64,000 nt of DNA from Edolisoma coerulescens (lineage: Eukaryota > Chordata > Aves > Passeriformes > Campephagidae). The notes under the pieces were generated by a model, which ran no database searches, had not been told where the DNA came from, and worked only from the letters and a program-made list of their open reading frames with translations. Each line of letters begins with the position of its first letter. Position 1 is the stretch's first letter. Below are positions 1 through 10,000 of this stretch, piece after piece. The stretch lies in assembly GCA_013397115.1 (NCBI GenBank), contig VWZW01002571.1, positions 688,307-752,306 on the forward strand. The letters run 5' to 3'. The position numbers and the translations under genes are program-made.

Positions 1-2
1 AG

Positions 3-166
3 CCCGGCTGGGCCGCGCTGTCGCTGTCGCTGCTCGCCGCCGCCTCGGCCGCCGCCCAGGCCTGCAGCTGGCTCTGGCTGCGCTCCGACCCGCCCGCGCT
101 GCGCCCCGCCGTGCCCGCGGCGCTGCTCGCCGCCCTCCACCTCCTACAGCTCGGCTTTTTCTTTAG
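3..166 (+). CDS. XKR8: XKR8 exon 1 (3' part)
   Basis: The open frame (codons starting at position 3) gives 54 residues plus two bases of a split Arg codon. It holds the CSWLWLR segment and ends in LQLGFFF before donor AG|GTACGG. The sequence is very GC-rich, as expected at the 5' end of an avian gene. The start codon is outside the window. Confidence 0.92.
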   Translation, partial: RLGRAVAVAARRRLGRRPGLQLALAALRPARAAPRRARGAARRPPPPTARLFL

Positions 167-2463
167 GTACGGCAGCCCCGCACCGAGTTCCCCGCGCGTC
201 CCCGGGCATCCTCCGGCCCCCGCTGCGCCCCAGGCTCCCCCCGGGTGCTCGACCCTCTGCAGCTGCCTCTCGGCCCCTCCTGGCACCCGGGGGTGGGGCT
301 GAGCGGTGCCTCGGCTGTCGGGAGGGCCAAGAGGCTCCCGGGCAGAGCGGTTCTGCCCAGCCCCGCGCTGGAGCCGGATGAAATGTGTCGGTGGGAGCCA
401 CCTGTGTCCCTGCAACCCAAGTTTCCCTCCGGCTCTGCTCTGTCTCCTGGTGCTGTAGCCGCTGCCCTCGAGACACACGGAACAGCGCCCCGAAACCTCG
501 TCAGGGCCTTGGCGCTCCCGGCAGTTCAGGGGAGCAGCGAGGCCTAGCCGGGGGAAGGGAATAATCCAGGCAGGTCCCCTGAGGTCGATGCTGTTTTACA
601 CTTGCACTTCACCCATGGCAGGGCATCGTGTGGCTACTGTGGTGCGTGGTTTGGGCAGGGGGAAGGAGGGGTTTGGACATAAATCAGGGGGGTTTGTTGT
701 CCTGTCAGCAGTTTGTTGACCTGTCAGGGCAGCGTGAGGACCAAGGTGTGTGGTGCCTTGCGTGGGCCCTCACCACCAGCTGGGTCCCCACACAGGTGCC
801 TCCATGCTCTGAAGGTGGGCTGGAAGGTGTGCTGGGCGAAGGCAGAGGAGGAGGATGAGCAGAGACACATGGCCTTCCTCTCCCACGACATCAGCATGCT
901 GCGTCTCTTCGAGACCTTCCTGGAGAACACCCCGCAGCTCACCCTGCTCCTCTACGTTATCCTGCGGACAAACAAGNACAAGGCTGAGCTCTCCCAGGGT
1001 GAGGGGTCTGGGGCCAGGGGAGGGGGCTGTGGGGGTGCAGGCTTGGGGTCAAGAGTGGGCTTGCATGGGGCATACTGGAGAGGCTGGAGGACCCAGCAAG
1101 ACACTTGTAGTGTCATTCTGCTCCCATGTCACTCCTTCCTTTGGCATGTCACACTATGAGGTGGACCCCTGTCCTGCACTCACACACCCCAATGGACCAT
1201 GCTGGGCTTGGGGTGGGAGGGTTGAAGCTGGGGGACACTGTGGTCATTCTCTTACGTGCCCCAGGAGAGGCTGAGGGTCAGGTGAGAAATCAGGTGCCCT
1301 CTGTGGAGTGGGGAGGTGCTGATGTTGGTATGGGTGGAGCACAGGCTGCTGAGCAGGTGCTGTGGTGCCCTTCCTGGGGTGGGGAGCAGGTGTCACTGCA
1401 GGGAAATGGGGAGCCCAACCATGTGGGGGCCAGCACTCACCTGCCTGTGTGGGCTGGGGGCTTCTATGCCTGGGAGATGGGCTCTGCAGAGCCGTTCAAA
1501 CCTAGCACTTCTTCCCTGTCTGAGCAAGGCCAGGCACCAGCCTCCTTGTCCTTGGGGAGGGTAGAAGGCCAGGGGAGAGATGTGGATGCTGATGCTCTGA
1601 CCCTGACAGCAGCTGCTTTTTGAGCTGGGGGGAAGCTCATTTTAGCAGTGCTGGGCAGGGAGAGGTTTGAGGCAGGCCGGGCCACCCCTCGGTCCCCCCT
1701 CAGGACCTTCACCTCTGTGTTTGCAGGCCTGGGGATCGGCACCGCGTTCCTCTGTGTGTCCTGGTCTCTGCTGGACTACCACCAGTCCCTGCGCTCCTTC
1801 CTACAGGACAAGTATGAGCTGAGCCTGGGCTCTTCCATCGTCTACTTCCTGTGGAACCTCTTCCTCATCTGCCCCCGCATCCTGGTGGTCGCCCTCTTCG
1901 CCCTGCTCTGGCCCTACGGTGTGGCTCTCCACTTCCCACTTGTGTGGCTGGCCATGTTCCTCTGGGTCAGCCTGCAGGGCACGGACTTCATGGAATCATC
2001 TGGCCCCGAGCAGCTTTACCGGGCCATGGTGGCTGTGATCCTCTACTTCAGCTGGTTCAACGTGGCACAGGGGAGGACACTGTACCGCAGCATCATCTAC
2101 CATGGCTTCATCCTGGTGGACAGCATGCTGCTGGCCCTTGCCTGGTTCTGGGGCCAGGCTCCCTCGGAGGAGCACTCATACCTCCTCCCGGTGGTCTTCG
2201 CTGCCCTGCCCTGCTACCTGCTGGGGCTGGGGCTGAGGGTCACCTACTACAAGTGGCTGCACCCCAACATGCAGGCGCAGCAGGAAGGCGGCTACGATGA
2301 GGTGGATGCCAGGGGAGGGAGTGATGGGCTGAAGCTTTGCTCGTTCTTGGAACCAGACCTTGTGAACAGGCGGATGCAGTGGCTGGCCCAGACCCAGTTC
2401 CCCTTGTCCCAGCCGGCACGGCAGCGCTTCCTGAATGGGGCTGCTGTGGAGTCTGCTGTCTGA
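3..2463 (+). CDS. XKR8: XKR8, XK-related protein 8, apoptotic phospholipid scramblase (5' partial; 3 exons spliced)
   Basis: Spliced CDS from exons 3-166, 796-998 and 1727-2463; the N-terminus lies left of the window. About 367 residues are visible, against about 395 in human XKR8, so roughly 30 are missing. XKR8 is a multi-pass plasma-membrane protein that exposes phosphatidylserine after caspase cleavage of its C-terminal tail, acting with basigin or neuroplastin (family knowledge). Seen here: the XK-family segment CSWLWLR in exon 1, an ENTPQL stretch in exon 2, LGIGTAFLCVSWSLLDYH at the exon 2/3 join, and a run of hydrophobic helices through exon 3. A hydrophilic tail of about 60 residues follows, carrying DEVD-A (2296-2310), a canonical caspase-3 site. 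All visible splice sites are GT/AG and phases match. One N at 977 probably adds two false codons. EYA3 lies tail to tail downstream. Confidence 0.95.
167..795 (+). other. XKR8: XKR8 intron 1
   Basis: GT/AG intron of 629 bp. GC-rich at its left end as a continuation of the promoter-proximal CpG-rich sequence. The ORFs that cross it are not supported. No repeat recognised. Confidence 0.85.
796..998 (+). CDS. XKR8: XKR8 exon 2
   Basis: Acceptor CCACACAG| and donor |GTGAGG. One base completes the split Arg, then 67 codons, then one base of a split Gly. It encodes CLHALKVGWK, then an acidic/basic loop, then FLENTPQLTLLLY. The N at 977 lies in the codon after RTNK. Confidence 0.93.
999..1726 (+). 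other. XKR8: XKR8 intron 2
   Basis: GT/AG intron of 728 bp, G-rich on the + strand. I see no exon or recognised repeat in it. Confidence 0.85.
1727..2463 (+). CDS. XKR8: XKR8 exon 3 (terminal coding exon)
   Basis: Acceptor TGTTTGCAG| precedes two bases completing Gly, then 244 codons and TGA at 2461-2463. It contains most of the membrane helices, the YYKWLHP segment typical of the family, and the cytosolic tail with the DEVD caspase motif. The frame is uninterrupted. Confidence 0.95.
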
Positions 2464-3751
2464 GGGCAGGTCCTCTAAAGGGATGTGAGGGGGAGGTAGA
2501 CTTGTTGGTTGTGCCCCTGGTTCTGCTTCCCAGGTTGTTGTTTTGGACAGCTGGAGGGACCTGGCAGAAACCAGGGATGATGCGGAAACACCTGATGAGT
2601 CCCATGGCACTCAGCATGGCTCCCATGGCCGTACCCTCAAGGAAAGCCACAGCGTTTGTGGTGAGTCCAGCACATTGTGGCATATGGCTGCACTGCTGTG
2701 TCAGCTTTTCTTGTTATTTATTACTAGCTTTTTCAAAAAAGAAAAATGAAAACAAGAGCACTGGTTTATTTTCTCTGTGCCTCTCCTGTGCCTGCTGCTG
2801 CCATTGCTGTGCAGGGATCGGGGTGGCAGGGCAGGAAGAACTTGTTTCCTCCATGGTTGTGGCTATCTGACCTTTCTGTTTCCAGCCAGGATTTTTCTCG
2901 TGTTAGTTTTGGTGTCAAGGTCAAAGCTCAACTGTTATCACTGTGTTCAGGGAGGGATGGGGAAGGAGGCCTGTGCTGGGAGAGTGGCTGTAGGGTGGCT
3001 CAGGGCTTCTGGCTTATTATGGACACCTCATGCTCCCTTGGCTGCCATTCCCACCACAGGCTGGACAGCACTCCCAAGGCTGTGACCAGGCTGGAGTTGG
3101 CCACGGCCAGTTTCTCAGCCATAGGTGGCTGTTGATGTGGTCAGTAGTGAGGTCAGTGCTGTGCCAGCTCCTGGGCACAGACACCCACCACTTCCCAGGT
3201 GGGACTGCCTCCACCCAGCTTGGTGCCCAAACCCAGGCAGGCCTCATAGCATCCCCTGCCTTTTGCTGTTGCCCAGCTGGCAGCTGTGGCACATCTTGGC
3301 TGCCCACAGCACTGACCTTTGGCTCCTTGCCCTCACCTCCATCACATCCCTCCCAGCACCCCATCCCAGGAGGGAACCTCCACACCAGGGAAGGCATCAG
3401 GATGCAGCTGGAGGAGCAGCTGAAATGCTGTTTCACAGCTGCTCCTATACGAAGCTCAGCCCTGCCCAGGGCCAGCAGCACCGCAGCAGAGGGTGGGAGA
3501 GGGGTGTTGCCTTGTGCAAAAGAAAATGGGAGGGGAAAGTTTGTGCAGGAAGCACCATGTGCCTCTCCTGGGCACCTCAGCAGAGCCCAGGAGCAGGTGC
3601 CTGCCCCACTGGCTCCCCAGGACTCCCCAGGGGCACGGAGGCCTCTGGTGGCTGCACTGTGACCTGTGGCACTCTGAATGCTCCTGGTGCCACCAAGCCT
3701 GGCTCAGGCTGGCACAGGGGCAGAGAACAGGCTGAAGCACTGACTATAGAA

Positions 3752-3757
3752 AATAAA
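3752..3757 (+). terminator. XKR8: XKR8 poly(A) signal AATAAA
   Basis: First canonical AATAAA after the XKR8 stop on the + strand. It faces a - strand AATAAA at 3761-3766, and the two form the near-palindrome AATAAAGACTTTATT. Confidence 0.6.
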
Positions 3758-3760
3758 GAC

Positions 3761-3766
3761 TTTATT
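3761..3766 (-). terminator. EYA3: Candidate distal EYA3 poly(A) signal
   Basis: TTTATT on the + strand reads AATAAA on the - strand. It lies about 3.2 kb past the EYA3 stop and only three bases from the XKR8 signal on the other strand. It could be a distal EYA3 end or a by-product of the palindrome. Confidence 0.4.
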
Positions 3767-4213
3767 ATTTTTTCCAGTTCACAGGACAGTTCCTATTACA
3801 GACCATGAACAGGCAAAGGCCCCACAGGCAGCAGCACCCGGGACTTGCCCCTTGTAGCGCAGCAAAAGAGGTGCTGTGGGCTCCAGGGGTCCCACTGCTT
3901 CCCACCAGTGCCAGCACAGACATCTCCCCAAGGACTGTCAGAGGCAACAAATACTAGTGGATCAGGTGGTTTTTAAAGCCTCCGTGGCTGTGCTGAAGCT
4001 GAAGGGGAGGCCAGCAGCACCCAGGTGAGCTCAGGTGCTCAAGGCCTGCAGGCTGACTGTCCTTCAGGTGTTCAGGTTTGCTCTCCCATTACCCCTGACC
4101 TGACTGTAGCTGAACTGGTGACAGAGACAGGAGAAAATCAATGCTTGGATAGAGACACTGTTCCTGCCTCAAGAGAGACAGGAAAAGGCTTAAATTCAGC
4201 CAGTAGAGGAAAA

Positions 4214-4219
4214 AATAAA
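4214..4219 (+). terminator. Second + strand AATAAA (candidate distal XKR8 poly(A) signal)
   Basis: A canonical hexamer in an A-rich stretch, 22 bases from a - strand AATAAA. It would be used only by XKR8 transcripts that read past 3775, so usage is doubtful. Confidence 0.25.
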
Positions 4220-6993
4220 ATAGCCAGGTCACCCCTTTATTACCAAACACAGAAATGTACCATCAACCTCCTGTTATAAAAGTACTTTACATACATTCAA
4301 GGAAACATCATATAAATATCAGTATGAAATGTCAGTGGCTGCGAGTTCCACACTCAGCTAAAATTTTACCAACATCTTAAAATTTCCCTAAAACGTCTGA
4401 AGTAAACAAACACAAAGCACAGCCAGCTGCCAGGCAGCTCAGGCCCCCAGGTCCAGCACCTGCTGCCAGTGCCTGGGCAAACCCAGCGCCTCTCCAGCAC
4501 GGCTCTGGGCAGCTGCTTCTTATGGGAGCAAAGCACAGGGGCTGCTTGGCCGTGCCAGTGGTGGGAGGTTAAGGCACAGGTTTTAATCCCAAAGTTGAGC
4601 CAGTTGGAGTACAAGATATGCTCTCAAACAGGCTGCTGCACAGGCTGGGACAGCTCCCAAACCTGCTTACAGGAGACCTTTGGATGGGCTGGGAACCTGC
4701 TGAGGGATGTTCAGCATCAGCACAGACTCTTCTATGACTACAGCTGAGTCCTGATCCTCTGGTGAGAGTTCCAGCCCTGGGAGCAATGAGGCTCCTCGCC
4801 ACAGCTCTGGCACTTCACAGGGACCCCAGAGGAACTGGACTCTATGGACCCAGCAGTAAGGGAGCTGGAGCTGCCCCAGCTGCCTTGGAACAGGTGCTAA
4901 CACACCTGAGATCTCCATTTGGTGTAGACAGAGAACATCCCTGGGTCCTGCTCCCCTCTCCAAATCCACTGCTGAGCACTCCCAGCACAGCCTGTTTCCC
5001 CCCAGGCTCTGCTGGGCCAGCAGCCCCCAGGGCAGCCAAACACCTTTCCCTCTGCTGAGCTGTCCAGGGACACCCACAGCAGACTCCTCAGATTTTCCTC
5101 ATGGGATGAGTGGTTACGCTGTTGGTGGGCAGGAGCTCCCACACGGACAGCATGTTCCTGCTGCAGAGCTCCTGGGGAAATACACAGACCCAGTATCCAC
5201 CTGGGATCACACCTGGCAAGGAGCTGAAATGGAAAGCAGATCACTCCTGACTCCAGTGACCACCCTGGAGAAAGAGAATTGCCTTTGATTCCAAATTAAT
5301 TAATAAAAAAAATACCCGAGGGGAAACTGGAGCTGGTACCATGTGAAATAGACCTCCTGGGTCCAGTCCCTGAGCACGAGGCATCCAAACCCCTGGCTCT
5401 AGGCACCTTCTGCCCCATGGTCACTGGAGCTGGCCCAGGAACAGATACTCCCAGGGCACAGCAGAGCCTGTGCCAAGCAGGCCCAGCAGCTCCCCCTGCA
5501 CTGATGGAAATTACCCTTCAGTAATTAATGCCATGAAAGAAATGCAGCAAACACATCCCTGCCTGTATGGGCACAGCGAATGGGTCAGTGTCCTCCCTGC
5601 AGGGACAGACTTTCAGCCCAGTCCCCCGATGGTGATGTGGGGCTGGTGACCACGATCTGGAGGGGTCTGGCTGCAGCCACAGGGCTGGCTCTGCAGGAGC
5701 AGCAGCAGTGGGTTCTGGGGCACAGCACACACCTGTCCTCAGGGCACCTGCTGATCTGGTGCCACCGGGGTATGTGGGGGAGACCACCAAACACAGCCTG
5801 AGTTGGCACAAAACTGGCCCCTGTGCCAGCCCCAGTCCCCAGCTGGCTGCTCCTGGCCAGGGGAGCTGCAGCTCACTGACTCCAGCCTCTATACTGAGAC
5901 AGGAGCAGAAAAATCCCTCCCAAGTGCTCCATGCTGCCAAGTCACAGTGTCTTAGAAAATTAAGTCCCTCTTAACAAGGCATTTGTTTCTCACTATGTAG
6001 TTAGGCTAATGCAAAGAATATAAGAAAATTGAATCTGAATCTACTAAAAGGAACTTAAAAACAGAGTCAGGAAGGCAGAGATGAAGGTTATACAATAGCC
6101 AGAGCCTTCTCTCCAACATTCATGAGGATTTAGGAATTAGATTATTCCTAGTCCAGGTGAGGACTCTGTTCACATCTGAGCAGTCTGCACCAGTCTGCTG
6201 TACCTGATGTTCACAGGCGGTTTCATTTTTCTTTACAGGGAAAATCTGTGGGATCTACAGTCCAGACCAAGGCTGGAATCCAGTGATCTCCTGCTGGCTA
6301 ACAGGGCTTGTGCACACATTGACTAGAAGCCACTGGGATCAACTGGGAACACCAATACTTGCCTCTACAAGGAACCACATATCCCAGAAGCATTCCCTTA
6401 CCTTTATATTTTCCAGTAATCCCACACTGAGGAAATAACATAAGGACATTGTAATAAATTAACTGTTTTGAACACCCAGGGAAGGAGAGAGGACACATTT
6501 TACAGCAATAGAGGTATTTTTGACATTTTCATTAATATCTCCTACGAAAAAAACCATAGCTCTTCGGCTTTGCAAAACAAGGGAGGTTTAAGCTCTGCCA
6601 TCAGCGTTTTCCTATAAAAATAAAGTTTTGTGTTTACTTGGGTTCTACAACTAAGCTGAATAGAAAGGAGAAGGCTCTTACAAATACATCTGCTGTTTTA
6701 TGGCCCCTCCCTCTGGAGACACCTGCCAGAGGCATTCAGCTGGCTCTGTAAGTCCCTTCTGCAGGCAAGCTCTAGCTCTGCTGAGTCTAGGGCTTCTTTA
6801 CAGGATACCTCTGGACTTGGCAGGGCCCATGCTCCTGAGGAACGACCTGCTGTCATATTCCACTGTACAGTTTGCATTAGGTTATGTTTTCTTCATCAAG
6901 CTGAAAAGTGAGTCCCCAAACATGTGAGATTTCTGCCCCCCCAGTAATGGAGAGGGCTTGCGGGAGCTGCAGTCACGTCTTTGCTCCAACTTC
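4215..6993 (-). other. EYA3: EYA3 3'UTR
   Basis: Non-coding sequence between the EYA3 stop (6994-6996) and the first - strand AATAAA. No open frame here looks like a gene on either strand. I saw no CR1 element. The low-GC part at about 5980-6660 contrasts with the GC-richer part at 4400-5930. Its extent is inferred from the poly(A) signal. Confidence 0.55.
4236..4241 (-). terminator. EYA3: EYA3 poly(A) signal AATAAA
   Basis: First canonical AATAAA on the - strand after the EYA3 stop (TTTATT on the + strand). It implies a 3'UTR of about 2.8 kb, in keeping with the long 3'UTR known for mammalian EYA3. Confidence 0.5.
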
Positions 6994-7074
6994 TTACAGG
7001 AAGTCTAACTCGAGGGCTTGGTGAAGGGACACGAGGTCGGCGTGATTTGTGATCCTCCAGAAGGGCATGTTGTG
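6994..7074 (-). CDS. EYA3: EYA3 exon 18 (terminal coding part)
   Basis: 81 coding nt after acceptor TGTTACAG|. It encodes [20 protein letters not shown], then LELDFL and TAA (6994-6996). This is the invariant EYA C-terminus. Confidence 0.97.
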   Translation of the reverse strand, partial: HNMPFWRITNHADLVSLHQALELDFL

Positions 7075-10000
7075 CTGTAACAGAGGACAGTCAGGTTTAT
7101 GCAGGGATTTTCAGCTGAGGTAGAAGCAGGCTGGGTAGAGCTGCAGGGCTGTGCAGTGTGGTGGTTCTGAGCACACCATGCTCAGGATGGACCTTGGCCA
7201 AGCGCACATCTGTATCTGGAGCCCATCTTATGTGCACATCTGTGTGTGACAGACATCAGCACTGACTCTCAGCTGCTCGTGATGGAAACCTTGGCTGTGA
7301 GCTGCTGCTGCACCCAGGAATGCCTGTCCAGGGCCCCCAGGAAACCTGCACAGGCAACAGCTCTGGCACATGGCAGAACATGTGAAGCCTGCAGGGTCAA
7401 GGTCCTGACAGTTGCCTTTGCACTTCACTGCTAATTAGCACAACAGAACAACCCATCCAGGCCTGTCCAAATCAATCAAACTCTTTGCTCCTCGTTTATA
7501 ATCCAGCCTAATGGCAGGTGCTGTATTGACCTACTGCTGTTCCTGGGCCCTGAATCCTCCGTGCTCCTGAGAAACTGCATTATCCTGATAGTCACAGGCT
7601 ATGATCAGGATATAGAACCATAGAATCATCAAGGGTGGAAGGGACCTCCAAGATCACTGAGTCCAGTCTTTCAACATGCTATGTCCAACATGCTACACTA
7701 AGACACTGCTGACAGGGACAGTGGTATATGCAATCCTAAACAATAGTAAAAGAGAAACTTTAAATACCCAGGAGCCAGAAAACTGCCCATCTTAACACAA
7801 TGGAAGATCTCTTGCAGGCAAACTTTGCTCCTGGCTCCCCTGGCCCGAAGAGTTCAGCCTTGGAACAAGAGTCCTTGTAGGCAAAAGCCTGCCAGCAACT
7901 TCCCTTTGCGTTGCCCCACCTCTGCAGTCAGACCCACCTGCTTGGCTGCGACCTCTTCATCACGCCCATCTCCAATCACCACATAAGTGACCTTCTTTCC
8001 AAACCGTGACACGATCCTCTCGAAGCAGCTCTCTTTACCTGCCAAAGACAATCCTCCTGTAAGGAGCCTCAGGCGGAGAGAAACAGACCCTGAACAGGTC
8101 CCTTCCTCCCAGTACAGAAACACTTCTTGTCTTACTAGGCAGGAGTAGCACCCAGTTCAGCTCTCAAGGCCAGAAGCCTTGACCAGCTGGACCACAGCAC
8201 GGGGCTCCTCAGCTGCAGAACGACATTTCCCCAGGTAAAAATCCCAGCTAATCCTCAGCGATGCCTCAGTGCCAGAGACTTGGCACAACCCCTTACCTAT
8301 TTTTGTAGCACTATAAATATTTTCGATGGGAAACACCTCGCCCAATCCATACAGGAGAACTTTGGCAAGAGCTGGCATCAGTTGGGTGGTTGTGATCAGG
8401 ATGTTCTCACAGTTTTTTCTAAAAGAAGAAAAACACTTGTAACAGCACATCTACAGGCAGCGGTGCCAGGACTGCTCCGGGCAGTCTGATCAGCTTCCCC
8501 AGGTGCCACGTGCTTTGCTGTCCTGCTTTCAGAAGGCATTTTAGGACAAGGTTTCGCAATTTTTGCTCGTTTGCTTCTGGCAGAATTCTCTGTCAGAAAA
8601 ACCATTTGGTGAGCATGGAGACCTTCCTAACTACAGGTGTTGCAGCAGAGAAACAGGGGTGGAGTTCTTGCCCTGGTGCCTGTGCCAAACAGCAGCAGTG
8701 TGATGGCAGCAGTGCCCAGCGCGGCGCTGCACGCAAACCCGAGGGCGAGAAAGGGCTGAGAAAGCCTCGCGTGCACCTCCAGGTTCCATACCTGGACTGG
8801 ATGAGCAGCAGGGATTTTAATGCAGTTTCCAGCCAGGAATCTGTCAGCACTTCTATGTCGGTCCTCAGTCTCTGCAGAGCTTCCCTCTTCTGTGGGCTAA
8901 GCAGGCCTGGAAGGTAAGGAACATGTGTTTGCCTGGCAAGTCTGACACAGGGAGAGCTGTCCCCCAGTGCACCAGCTGCCTGCTCTGCAATAAATAACAG
9001 AACTGAATGCCTCTGGAAGCTGTCTCAAAGCAACGAAAGAAACCAGCTCCCAGTGACATGAATGAGCCCAGACATCCATCCAGGAGTCTGACCGTGGAGA
9101 ATCGGGCAGACACTTTTCTGTGATTATTTCAAAGCATTTCTCAGGATACAGGCAATCATAGGCACTTCTCTCACACAAAGCACTCACAGTAGCAGGGGTC
9201 CAAGGCCACAGAGCAGGGGAAGGAACTCCTACAATCACTCTCTCTGACTTTCTGCTTTCCAAGGACCCTTTCCACTTTAAGCCTTTTTACATAGCTTTTC
9301 TTAAACCACCCCCCCTTCTTTTATTCCCATGTTTGTAATCTCTTTTAGATATCATTTTCTTCAAGCCTGTGGTTTTGAATTAAAAGCAGACAGAAGTGGA
9401 GCCCATTTCTGCTCCTGACAGTAAACACAGCAAGACAGGAGCCCATGGAGCCTGCACGTCTCTCCAACTTCCATCCATGACGTATGAGCCCCCCTCACTC
9501 CAGCCTTCTGTTACACCAGTCCTCTGCAGTGAGGCCACAGAGGGACCCACAGCAGGCTGCACTGACAGCTACTTCATCATGTAGCTTTCCACAGGTCCTG
9601 AAAAACTCTGCATCCAGGTTTCCCATGTGCAAAATACGAAATCACAGTCTGATCCCTACAAGAAATCAGGTAACTGCAGCCCACCGAACTGCAGACCTAT
9701 ACTAGCAGATTTTTAATGCTGAAAGTTGTAGCTTTGAACACCTGGTTTTTAGAAAGTATGTCCAAAAATACCATCTATCAAGGTTTTTGTGTAGGCAAAG
9801 AGTACCCAAACCCACAACCAACCAGGCCAAGTCACCCTACCAGGTGAGCTGCTCCAGCAGCATCCCTTTTCCAAGGATGGCAATGCCAAGATTCAGACCA
9901 AACAAAATTCATCTCCGTTTGCTCACGATAGTTTGCATGGTTATGACTGCTTTGGAGTTGAAAGGGAAGCAAACCTAAAAGGCTTTAAGTGACTTTGTGA

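Larger units (their letters stand above)
2464..3775 (+). other. XKR8: XKR8 3'UTR
   Basis: Non-coding sequence after the TGA. The first AATAAA on the + strand downstream of the stop is at 3752-3757, which implies a 3'UTR of about 1.3 kb. The end at about 3775 is inferred from the usual 15-20 base distance to cleavage. Confidence 0.6.

Noticed and set aside
144..1623. Many ORFs on both strands around XKR8 exons 1 and 2
   Set aside because: They cross clear GT/AG splice sites or are antisense shadows of GC-rich exons.
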